43,588 nucleotides of DNA from Actinomadura meyerae. GTDB taxonomy: Bacteria; Actinomycetota; Actinomycetes; Streptosporangiales; Streptosporangiaceae. Below the pieces are notes generated by a model that saw nothing but the letters and a program-made list of their open reading frames with translations, did not search any database and had not been told where the DNA came from. The stretch spans positions 1-43,588 of the forward strand of contig NZ_FZOR01000059.1 of the NCBI RefSeq assembly GCF_900188445.1, given 5' to 3'. Of this stretch, positions 18,740 to 26,489 are shown piece by piece (the stretch's first letter is position 1; the number at the start of each line of letters is the position of its first letter). The translations under genes were made by a program, and so were the position numbers.

Positions 18740-19027
18740 ATGGACGGGATGCTGGCATGGCCGTTGGCGATCTTGCTGGTCATAGTGTTCGTGGCCGAAC
18801 GGCTCTGGCGGTGGGCACGCGGTGTGCACAAGTCCGACCAGTCGGCATCGGCGGCCGGCCTCGAAGAACTGACAGCCATGTTCTACGGCTCGAAACGCCT
18901 GGAGCAGGAGCAACGCGAGATCGAGTACATGCTCCGTGACGAAGAGTACGACGGCGCGCCACCCACGAACTCTGTCGACCTCGATGCTGGAGTTGCCCGG
19001 ATTCGCCGACAGCGCAGAACAGAATGA
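18740..19027 (+). CDS. DUF6191-type small membrane protein
   Basis: 95 residues. A single N-terminal membrane helix (WPLAILLVIVFVAERLW) is followed by a cytoplasmic part with GLEELTAMFYGSKRLEQEQR and LRDEEYDGAPP, features I associate with the DUF6191 family common in streptomycetes and relatives. Its function is unknown. No clear Shine-Dalgarno site precedes the ATG, and two upstream Met codons in other frames have no better signal. It follows the IstB relic by about 100 bp. Confidence 0.72.
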   Translation: MDGMLAWPLAILLVIVFVAERLWRWARGVHKSDQSASAAGLEELTAMFYGSKRLEQEQREIEYMLRDEEYDGAPPTNSVDLDAGVARIRRQRRTE

Positions 19028-19553
19028 CACATCCGCGAGCGGGTGCGTCATCTCGGGCTGCAAAGCCTGTCGGCCCCTCGGCATCAACCCTCCACCCACG
19101 CCCCAGGTCGACTCACCTTCCCGCGACACCGTTACTGAATCTCATCGACATCACCGCATCCAGCAGACCCTCAACCGTCGCTCCCCCTGGCGCACAAACG
19201 TTGTCGCTTCTCGCGGACACAATCACCACGCCGAAGGGCGAGCCCCTGGCCCACTGGCGCTGCGCGACGAACCACGTCATCGCGGACGGCCAGCCGGTCA
19301 CCGCCGTGACCTAACCGCGGTCACCGTGACGCGCGGCCTCGCGGTCAGGCTGCTTTATCTCCTTGGCCCTGCGTGTATCGACTCCGGCCAGCGAAAAGAG
19401 GATGCGAAGGGTCAGTGCTGAGGCCCCTGAAGGGTGACCGTCCTCGTCCATTCCGAATGCGGCATCGCGCTCCCACCAGACCTGGCCGCCCGCCATGCCA
19501 GAGGTCTCCCATCGCGACGGCATGATTGGGATCAGAACACACGTTACGCACCT
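19028..19553. other. Stretch between DUF6191 gene and CRISPR array 1, no clear gene
   Basis: On the plus strand a frame ending at 19314 contains LLADTITTPKGEPLAHWRCA. On the minus strand a frame ending at 19311 contains VWWERDAAFGMDEDGHPSGA and LTLRILFSLAGVDTRRAKEI. Either could be the remnant of a degraded gene; both look more protein-like than chance but neither belongs to a family I recognise. They converge on the same TAA/TTA. No start codon with a ribosome site supports either. Confidence 0.3.
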
Positions 19554-20312
19554 TCCACCATCCCCGCGTACGCGGGGAACACTGATCCCGGCCGCCCCAC
19601 CTCGAAGCACGGTCGGACCACCCCCAGGCGCGGGGAGCACCTTCCCCGCACGGAGGCGAAGCTGCCGAGTTGGGGACCACCCCCGCGTGCGCGGGGAGCA
19701 CTGCTGGACAAGCATGTTGATCAACTTGACGTAGGGACCATCCCCGCGTGCGCGGGGAGCACTTCACCATGGCCCCGCACGTGCGCCCGACCCTGGGACC
19801 ATCCCCGCGTGCACGGGGAGCACTCATCGGGACGTGCGGAACATCTTTCCGTCCGGGGGACCATCCCCGCGTGCACGGGGAGCACCCGGCCGGTGCCGGC
19901 TTCCCGTCGGTCGTGTAGGGACCATCCCCGCGTGCACGGGGAGCACTCACGCTGCTGGTTCTTGGACCTCCGCCGGCGGGGACCATCCCCGCGTGCACGG
20001 GGAGCACGCCCGCAGCACCGAGCCGGGGCAGCTCGTGGCGGGACCATCCCCGCGTGCACGGGGAGCACTGGCACACGTACCGGGAGGGGTTGGACAGGGC
20101 GGGACCATCCCCGCGTGCACGGGGAGCACGCGCTGCTTGATCCGGACCACCGGGTGCCACGGGGACCATCCCCGCGTGCACGGGGAGCACTGAGCATGAT
20201 CACGACTACCCCTGCGCGCGTGGGGACCATCCCCGCGTGCACGGGGAGCACCCGGCGTCGATCCAGTTCGAGGCGAACATACTGGGACCATCCCCGCGTG
20301 CACGGGGAGCAC
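19554..20312 (-). CRISPR. CRISPR array 1, type I-E, 13 repeats and 12 spacers
   Basis: 29-bp repeats, shown on the plus strand as GGGACCATCCCCGCGTG plus CACGGGGAGCAC, with spacers of 31-33 bp (mostly 32). The type I-E handle orientation means transcription runs on the minus strand from a leader at 20313. The far-end repeats at 19554 and 19614 (27 bp) are degenerate, as expected for the old end. Nine leader-proximal repeats (from 19795) carry GTGCAC, while 19673 and 19734 have GTGCGC. The change keeps the Cas6e hairpin through a G-U pair. Confidence 0.97.
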
Positions 20313-20388
20313 CCTGCCTGACCTGGGATTCTAGGCGGCAGCGGGGCCAATTGAGAGCACTTCTGCTGATACGGACAAATCGGACTCC
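20313..20388 (-). promoter_or_regulatory. Leader of CRISPR array 1
   Basis: On the minus strand it reads GATTTGTCCG, then AGTGCTCTCAATT, TAGAAT and CCCAGGTCAGG directly before the first repeat. It is clearly homologous to the sequences at 20555, 30375 and 31474. TAGAAT is a likely -10 box. A perfect palindrome CACCTTCGAAGGTG lies just upstream at 20408-20421. Confidence 0.85.
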
Positions 20389-20461
20389 TTGCGGCGATCA
20401 TGGACTTCACCTTCGAAGGTGCTCGCCTGAGCGCGCACTCGAAGCATCTTCTGCAGAGTGG

Positions 20462-20554
20462 CCCCATGTGGCCGCTTGCGCGGGGAGCACTTCGGCGTCG
20501 GCCTCACGGTCGGCGCGCTCATGGGACCATCCAACATACGCGGGTAGCGCGCAC
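20462..20554 (-). CRISPR. Relic CRISPR unit: two decayed repeats and one spacer
   Basis: A decayed repeat ending CTTGCGCGGGGAGCAC (to 20490), a 32-bp spacer (20491-20522) and a second decayed repeat beginning GGGACCATCCAACATACG (20523-20554) keep the exact type I-E spacing. The orientation equals array 1 and a leader copy follows. The repeat hairpins are no longer perfect, so processing is doubtful. Confidence 0.8.
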
Positions 20555-20628
20555 CTTCTGACCTGGCAGTTTGAGTAACGCAAGAGCCATCTCGGTGCAT
20601 TCATAGAGACTCGGACCAACCAGACTCC
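20555..20628 (-). promoter_or_regulatory. Decayed leader copy
   Basis: CTTCTGACCTGGCAGTTTGA, GGTGCATTCATAG and CGGACCAACCAGACTCC align along their length with the array 1 and array 3 leaders. It flanks the relic repeat pair exactly where a leader should be. Confidence 0.75.
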
Positions 20629-20799
20629 GGCTTGTTGTATTACGCGGCCACCCGGCCCTGCCGACCAGGGAAGCCAGCATCACGGATGCAATCCATCGGC
20701 AGGTGCGGTGGCGACCAAACGACCGACACGCTACCCTCTTGCCCATCCACTGAACACAGCAGGATTAAGCGTTTGGTCCCTTCATGGATGAGGAGTTAC

Positions 20800-21001
20800 A
20801 TGAGCAGTCCCAGTCGCCCCCCCTCTCGACCTCCACACGTTCGTACTCTTACTGTTCGCCGCTCTGGCAGGAAGCGCTGCCGGCGGTCTGACCTACCTGT
20901 CCACGCTCTCTCATCCGCAGTCCCTACTTGTCGGCGCCGGGGCGGCGGGCGCCGCCTTCGCATGGGCCAACTCACAGATCGGTCCGCCAGGCACGGACTG
21001 A
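20800..21001 (+). pseudogene. Small two-helix membrane protein, frameshifted in a C7 run
   Basis: An ATG at 20800 has GAGGAG five bases upstream. The frame reads MSSPSRPP and then leaves the coding frame at seven C residues (20817-20823). With one C fewer it continues as LDLHTFVLLLFAALAGSAAG and on through LLVGAGAAGAAFAWANSQIG to a TGA at 20999-21001, about 66 residues with two membrane segments. Without the correction the membrane frame has no start codon. It may be a true mutation, slippage or a read error. No family recognised. Confidence 0.5.
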
Positions 21002-21082
21002 TGTTCATGCCAACTCACCTCAACGCCACACACTGGTGGAACTGTCGCCGCCCAGGCGTAGGTAGCCTGTGGTCACGGCCCA

Positions 21083-21172
21083 TCGCTCCCCGCGCATGCG
21101 GGGTTGACCCCACAGCCGGGTTTAGCGTCACGCCCTCATTGAAGTGCTCCCCGCGCACGCGGGGTTGGGGCC
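21083..21172 (+). CRISPR. Relic CRISPR unit in the opposite orientation
   Basis: Two repeat-like 29-mers (21083-21111 and 21144-21172), the second matching GTGCTCCCCGCGCACG then CGGGG, are separated by a 32-bp spacer (21112-21143). Differences from the working repeat lie almost wholly in the last eight bases, the 5' handle of the crRNA (TTGACCCC and TTGGGGCC instead of ATGGTCCC). It lies 80 bp before cas3 and is oriented like array 2. Confidence 0.75.
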
Positions 21173-21212
21173 ATCACCTTGCGGTGGCCCCATGTGGCCG
21201 CGCTCGCGGGTT

Positions 21213-21242
21213 TTGACGGTGACCGTCAGCCCTTCGTGTTAC
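21213..21242 (+). promoter_or_regulatory. Candidate cas operon promoter with overlapping palindrome
   Basis: TTGACG (21213-21218), an 18-bp spacer and TGTTAC (21237-21242) give a plausible promoter. Its start point would fall about three bases before the cas3 ATG, so the mRNA could be nearly leaderless. TGACGGT-G-ACCGTCA, a perfect 15-bp inverted repeat at 21214-21228, covers the -35 box and could bind a repressor. Confidence 0.5.
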
Positions 21243-21251
21243 ACCTTTCCC

Positions 21252-24143
21252 ATGACCGAGGCGGGGACCGATGGAGCGTGGCTTCATAAGCGCTTGTCGT
21301 CTGCGGCTCGAACGGTTTGGGCCAAGCATGATCGTAAAACCGACGGGTGGTTGCCCCTGTGGCGCCATCTGGCGGATAGTTGCGCTGTCGCGAGGCTCTT
21401 GTGGGACCATTGGATTCCGCGTCAAATACAGGCTGCCGTAGCACGAGATCTCCCCCGCGACTTTGAAGATGCGTCAAGGCTTGTGGCGTGGTTGGCGGCG
21501 ACTCATGACACAGGAAAGGCAACACCGGCGTTCGCCTGTCAGGTCGATTCTCTAGCAGAGAGGATGCGGGAGGCCGGACTGGACATGCCGCCCTACAAGC
21601 GGCTGCTGGATCGTCGGCTCGCCCCTCACGGCCTGGCTGGGCAGGCACTACTGCAGGAGTGGCTGGCCGAGCGGGGCTGGTCGCGCCCGGCGGCGTTGTC
21701 GTTCTCGATCATCGCCGGCGGGCATCACGGGGTACCGCCTACTTTCGAAGACATACGTCAGTTGAACGTACACCCAGACCTTCTGCGCACGGTCGGCTGT
21801 GAATCGACGTGGCGCGGTGTGCAGAATGAGATTCTGGGCGGGTGTGCGGTCATGTGCGGCGTGGATGATCGCCTCGACGCATGGCGAGATGTAAAGCTCT
21901 CTCAGTCGGCGCAGGCGGCGTTGACAGGTCTTGTTATCGTGGCCGACTGGATCGCCAGTAACTCTGATCTTTTTCCGTACTTCCCCGAAGCCTCGGGTGC
22001 GAGCGAAACGGAACGGGTGAAGGCGGCATGGCAAAATCTTGCTCTTCCAGCGCCATGGCGGCCAATTGAGACGACGGCGGATGTAGCAGAGCTATTCTCC
22101 GCTCGCTTCGATTTGCCGGCCGACGCCAGCATCCGTCCCGTCCAAGAGCGCGCGGTCGCGGTGGCGAGAGGCATGTCGACTCCGGGGCTCATGGTGATCG
22201 AGGCACCGATGGGTGAGGGGAAGACGGAGGCGGCGCTGGCGGTCGCGGAGGTCTTCGCGCCGCGTTCCGGAGCCGGCGGCGTGTTCGTCGCGCTCCCGAC
22301 GATGGCAACGGGCAACGCGATGTTCCCGCGGATGTTGCGGTGGCTGCGGCGGGTTCCCGACGCCCGAGGGACGGCACTCCGGTCGGTGATGCTGGCCCAC
22401 TCCAAAGCGGCGTTGAACGACGAGTTCGGTGAGCTGGTGAAGGCTGGTCGGCGGGCCGTCGCCAGCGTCGACGTTGATGGCGATGAGGCCGAGTGGCGTC
22501 CGCGCGGGGATCGGGCGGCCTCCTCCGCCGAACTGGTCGCGCATCAATGGTTGCACGGCCGCAAGAAGGCGATGCTGTCGTCGTTCGTTGTAGGGACGGT
22601 CGATCAGTTGCTCTTCATGGGCCTGAAGAGCCGTCATCTGGCGCTGCGTCATCTCGCACTGGCAGGCAAGGTCGTCATCATCGACGAGGCGCATGCCTAC
22701 GACACCTATATGAACTCCTACTTGGACCGGGTGTTGTCCTGGCTGGGTGCGTACGGGGTTCCCGTCGTCGTCTTGTCGGCGACGTTGCCGGCTGAGCGGC
22801 GCCGCGAACTCGCTGAGGCTTATCTCGGGAAGGCATCGAGCGAGCTGGCCAAGGTTCAGGAGGCTGAGGGGTATCCGCTGCTGACGGCTGTAGAGCCGGG
22901 GAAGCCTCCGGTAGTCGAGGAGGTCCTGCCTTCTGGACGGCGCACGGATGTGCACGTCGAGCGCCTTGGTGATGGGCTGGACGAGCTGGCGGAACGGCTG
23001 GAGCACGAGCTCGCCGACGGCGGTTGCGCGCTGGTGGTTCGCAATACGGTGGGCCGGGTGCTGGACACCGCCCAGTTCTTGCGGGAACGGCTCCCAGGGG
23101 TGGGCGTCACCGTGGCGCACGCCCGGTTCGTCGATCTCGATCGGACGCGCAGGGACTCCGAGCTGCTGGACCTGTTCGGGCCTCCGGACAAGTGCGCCGG
23201 GCGCCGTCCCGCGAAGCACATCGTGGTGGCCAGCCAAGTCGCCGAGCAGTCTCTGGACATCGACTTCGACCTGCTGGTCACAGATCTGTGTCCTATTGAC
23301 CTGCTGCTTCAGCGCATGGGGCGGCTGCATCGGCACCAGCGAGGCAACGGGCAGTGTGAACGGCCCGAACGGCTACGCGTCGCCCGATGCCTCATCACCG
23401 GCGCCGACTGGGACGCGGTTCCGGCCGAGCCCGTCAAGGGCTCGCAGCGTGTCTACCGGCTGTATGCGCTGCTACGAGCGGCAGCAGCGCTCGAACCGTA
23501 CCTGTCCGACGGGTCAGTGGTGAGGCTGCCGGAGGACATCAGCCGGCTGGTGCAGAGCGCCTACGGGACGGAGCGGCTGGGGCCACCGTCCTGGCAGGAC
23601 GCGATGGAGCTGGCGTACAAGGAGCACCTCGTCCACCAGCAGCGGCAACGTGAGAAGGCTCGGGACTTCCAGCTCGGAACGGTGGGCCGTCCTGGCCGGG
23701 CGCTGGTCGGCTGGATCGATGCCGGGGTGGGCGACACCGACGACACCCGGGCGGGCCGCGCGCAGGTGCGCGACACCCGCGAGTCGCTGGAGGTTCTGGT
23801 GGTCCAGCGGCTGCCGGACGGGACCATCCGTACGCTGCCGTGGCTCGACGAAGGGCGAGGAGCCCGCGAGGTGCCCACAGATACGGCTCCGCCCTGGGAT
23901 GTGGCGCGAACCGTGGCGGCGTGCGGGCTGCGGCTGCCGTTCCAGTTCTCCATCCCGGAAGTCCTCGATCAGGCGATCGAGGAGTTGGAGGCCGAGTGCG
24001 TCCCGGCATGGCAGTCCAAGGAGAGCCATTGGCTGGCCGGTGAGTTGATTTTGATGCTCGATGAGAATTGCGAGGCCGGCCTGGCGGGCTTCGACCTGCG
24101 CTACACCCGTGCCGACGGTCTTGAGGTGACACGTGCCGAGTGA
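21252..24143 (+). CDS. cas3: CRISPR-associated helicase-nuclease Cas3 (type I-E)
   Basis: 963 residues from the ATG at 21252; longer frames begin inside a relic repeat. The N-terminal HD nuclease shows His39 (WRHLADS), His85-Asp86 (ATHDTGK) and GGHHG. The helicase shows G321-EGKT (motif I), DEAH from Asp478 (VIIDEAHAYD), VVVLSATLPAE (motif III), and VVASQVAEQSLDIDFDLL with LLQRMGRLHRH (motifs V and VI). Cas3 is recruited by target-bound Cascade to unwind and degrade invading DNA. All key residues are kept. GC content in the first half is below that of the neighbours, suggesting transfer. The stop lies 11 bp inside cas8e. Confidence 0.97.
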   Translation: MTEAGTDGAWLHKRLSSAARTVWAKHDRKTDGWLPLWRHLADSCAVARLLWDHWIPRQIQAAVARDLPRDFEDASRLVAWLAATHDTGKATPAFACQVDSLAERMREAGLDMPPYKRLLDRRLAPHGLAGQALLQEWLAERGWSRPAALSFSIIAGGHHGVPPTFEDIRQLNVHPDLLRTVGCESTWRGVQNEILGGCAVMCGVDDRLDAWRDVKLSQSAQAALTGLVIVADWIASNSDLFPYFPEASGASETERVKAAWQNLALPAPWRPIETTADVAELFSARFDLPADASIRPVQERAVAVARGMSTPGLMVIEAPMGEGKTEAALAVAEVFAPRSGAGGVFVALPTMATGNAMFPRMLRWLRRVPDARGTALRSVMLAHSKAALNDEFGELVKAGRRAVASVDVDGDEAEWRPRGDRAASSAELVAHQWLHGRKKAMLSSFVVGTVDQLLFMGLKSRHLALRHLALAGKVVIIDEAHAYDTYMNSYLDRVLSWLGAYGVPVVVLSATLPAERRRELAEAYLGKASSELAKVQEAEGYPLLTAVEPGKPPVVEEVLPSGRRTDVHVERLGDGLDELAERLEHELADGGCALVVRNTVGRVLDTAQFLRERLPGVGVTVAHARFVDLDRTRRDSELLDLFGPPDKCAGRRPAKHIVVASQVAEQSLDIDFDLLVTDLCPIDLLLQRMGRLHRHQRGNGQCERPERLRVARCLITGADWDAVPAEPVKGSQRVYRLYALLRAAAALEPYLSDGSVVRLPEDISRLVQSAYGTERLGPPSWQDAMELAYKEHLVHQQRQREKARDFQLGTVGRPGRALVGWIDAGVGDTDDTRAGRAQVRDTRESLEVLVVQRLPDGTIRTLPWLDEGRGAREVPTDTAPPWDVARTVAACGLRLPFQFSIPEVLDQAIEELEAECVPAWQSKESHWLAGELILMLDENCEAGLAGFDLRYTRADGLEVTRAE

Positions 24144-25824
24144 TCTTCGTCCTTCCTTCGACCTGACGCGGGAGCCGTGGCTTCCGGTGCTGCGTGCTGA
24201 CGGCACCGAAGCCGAGCTTTCCCTGCTCGATGTCTTCGTCCATGCGGACGAGGTGCAGCGGCTCGTCGGGGACGTGCCCACGCAGGAGTTCGCACTGCTG
24301 CGGCTCTTGCTCGCCGTCCTGCACGACGTGGTGGAGGGGCCGGTCGATCTCGACGCTTGGCAGGAGCTCTGGGATGCCGGGCTTCCATTGGACGGTCCTC
24401 AGGGAATCGCCTCGTATCTCGACCGGCATCGTGACCGCTTCGATCTGCTCCACCCTGAGAGCCCGTTCTTCCAGACGCCCGGTCTGCGGACCGCCAAGGA
24501 CGAGATCGCCTCTCTGGACCGGTTGGTCGCGGACGTCCCGAACGGCACGCAGTTCTTCACCATGCGCGCCCGTGGTGCCGAACGTCTGTCGTACGCGGAG
24601 GCCGCCCGCTGGCTCGTGCACGCGCACGCCTTCGACACGTCGGGAATCAAGACAGGGGCGGTAGGCGATCCCAGGGTCAAGGGAGGCCGCGTCTATCCGC
24701 TGGGGGTCGGCTGGTCGGGGAACCTCGGCGGGGTTTTCGTCGAAGGCGACAACCTGCGCGAGACGCTCCTGCTGAACCTCGTGGCCTTCGACACCGCGAA
24801 TCTGCTCGGTGACGGCGACGGAGATCGTCCGGCCTGGCGGCATCCGGTCACGGGTCCGGCCGAAATGGACCCGGTGGAACTGAGCCGGCGCCCGGCGGGC
24901 GTGCGCGACCTGTACACCTGGCAGTCGAGACGGATCCGGCTGGTGTCCGACGGCGAGGGCGTCCACGGCGTCGTCCTGGCATATGGCGACCCGCTGAGTC
25001 CGCGCAACCAGCACATGCGTGAGCCGATGACCGGGTGGAGGCGCAGCCCCGCTCAGGAGAAGAAGCAGAACCTGCCGCAGGTGTATCTGCCGCGGGAGCA
25101 CGATCCGGGCATGAGCGCCTGGCGGGGACTCGGCGCGCTGGTCGCCGGCCGGACGCCCGGCGCGGAGCAGCGCAAGGAGGCCGCGGAGATCGTACGTCCT
25201 CGCATCCTGGACTGGGTGGCCCGGCTGACGGTCGAGGGCGACTTCCCCGTGGACTTCCTCGTGCGGGCGCGGCTCGTGGGAGCCGTGTACGGCACGCAGC
25301 AGTCGGTGATCGACGAGATGATCGACGACGCCGTCGCGATGCCCGTGGTGCTCCTGCACGAGCGGGACACGCGGCTCGGCCAGGAGGCGATCGATGCCGT
25401 GGGCGACGCCGACGCGGCGGTCAGAGTGCTCGGCGACCTGGCGGCCGACCTCGCGCGGACGATCGGAGCCGCTGCCGATCCGGCCCGCACACATGCGACG
25501 CGTCTCGGCTACAGCATGCTGGACGGCCCATTCCGTGAATGGCTCGCCGACCTGCGCCCGACCGCGGCACCGCGATCGCAGCGGGCGGCCTGGCAGGACC
25601 GAGCAAGACTGATCATCGCCCGGCTGGGCGCTCAAGAGGTCCAAGACGCGGGAGACGCCGCGTGGGAAGGCCGCGTCATCCAGACCGGCAAGGGCCAGGA
25701 GCTCTGGCTGACGGCCTCGCGTGCCGACGCGACCTTCCGGTACCGGCTCCGCAAGGCATTGCCCGGCGCCCTTCCCGATCCCGACGAAGCGGCTCACCAG
25801 GAGCTTGCGGAGGCCAGCTCATGA
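24133..25824 (+). CDS. cas8e: Cascade large subunit Cse1/CasA (Cas8e)
   Basis: 563 residues. It opens with SFDLTREPWLPVLRADG, the usual Cse1 beginning, and includes HPESPFFQTPGL, GIKTGAVGDPRVKGG and YPLGVGWSGNLGGVFVEGDN, followed by the helical C-terminal bundle. In type I-E systems this subunit recognises the PAM and recruits Cas3. The GTG start at 24133 overlaps the end of cas3 and the stop overlaps the cse2 ATG (ATGA), which points to coupled translation. Length is typical and no damage is seen. Confidence 0.95.
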   Translation: MPSDLRPSFDLTREPWLPVLRADGTEAELSLLDVFVHADEVQRLVGDVPTQEFALLRLLLAVLHDVVEGPVDLDAWQELWDAGLPLDGPQGIASYLDRHRDRFDLLHPESPFFQTPGLRTAKDEIASLDRLVADVPNGTQFFTMRARGAERLSYAEAARWLVHAHAFDTSGIKTGAVGDPRVKGGRVYPLGVGWSGNLGGVFVEGDNLRETLLLNLVAFDTANLLGDGDGDRPAWRHPVTGPAEMDPVELSRRPAGVRDLYTWQSRRIRLVSDGEGVHGVVLAYGDPLSPRNQHMREPMTGWRRSPAQEKKQNLPQVYLPREHDPGMSAWRGLGALVAGRTPGAEQRKEAAEIVRPRILDWVARLTVEGDFPVDFLVRARLVGAVYGTQQSVIDEMIDDAVAMPVVLLHERDTRLGQEAIDAVGDADAAVRVLGDLAADLARTIGAAADPARTHATRLGYSMLDGPFREWLADLRPTAAPRSQRAAWQDRARLIIARLGAQEVQDAGDAAWEGRVIQTGKGQELWLTASRADATFRYRLRKALPGALPDPDEAAHQELAEASS

Positions 25825-26489
25825 CCGCCACCGTTCCCGAAGAACGGCAGTACGCATCCGATCTCGTCGGCAAAGTCGTCGGCGAGTTCGTCTCTCAGCT
25901 TCAGGACGGCTACCTGCGCGACACCAGCTCGGCCGTGGGACGCCTGGCCCAGCTGCGTCGCGGGGCCGGAAAGCTGCCCCAGGACGTCCCGGAACTGTGG
26001 GGGTTGACCGGCGCCGACCAGCTCTACCAGGAGACGATGCTCAGCGAGATCCAGGCCACGCGCGCGGAGAACGCGGCGTTCCTGGCAGTCACGCTGTTCG
26101 CCCTGCACCAGCAGTCGCGACCCAACCAGCGGATGCACGTCCCCGGCGTCGACCTCGGCGCGGCCGTCCGCCGGCTGATGCCGCCGGGTGAGATCGACGA
26201 GCCGATCCGGCGGCGCTTCGTACGCGTGGGGACGGCCGGAAGCCTGGACGTCCTCGCCTACCGCCTCCGGGAGATCGTCTCTCTGCTGCGGCGCGAGTCC
26301 GTCCCCCTCGACTACGCGTTGCTCGCAAAGCGGCTCTACGACGCCCACACTCCCGACGGCCTCGCCCGGGTCCGGCGGGAGTGGGGCCGCAGCTTCCATA
26401 CCTACCGCCCGCCGCAGAGCGAGGGCGATCAAGCACAGCCTGGACGGACGGCGCCGGGCGAGGACACGAGCGACAAGGACGTCACATGA
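25821..26489 (+). CDS. cse2: Cascade small subunit Cse2/CasB (Cas11)
   Basis: 222 residues from the ATG that overlaps the cas8e stop. It is mostly helical, with QYASDLVGKVVGEFVSQLQD at the start, LAQLRRGAGKLPQDVPELWG, and VGTAGSLDVLAYRLREIVSL toward the end, matching CasB proteins. Two copies usually sit in the belly of Cascade and steady the R-loop. The C-terminal 20 residues are charged and low in complexity. A longer open frame to 25539 overlaps cas8e and is not the gene. Confidence 0.93.
   Translation: MTATVPEERQYASDLVGKVVGEFVSQLQDGYLRDTSSAVGRLAQLRRGAGKLPQDVPELWGLTGADQLYQETMLSEIQATRAENAAFLAVTLFALHQQSRPNQRMHVPGVDLGAAVRRLMPPGEIDEPIRRRFVRVGTAGSLDVLAYRLREIVSLLRRESVPLDYALLAKRLYDAHTPDGLARVRREWGRSFHTYRPPQSEGDQAQPGRTAPGEDTSDKDVT

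Noticed and set aside
19345..20467. Several ORFs across array 1 on both strands
   Set aside because: Their proteins are translated repeats (for example SPRARGA and CSPCTRGW periods), produced by the CRISPR array.
22092..23336. Minus-strand 414-codon frame in cas3
   Set aside because: Antisense to the cas3 helicase domain; no family features.
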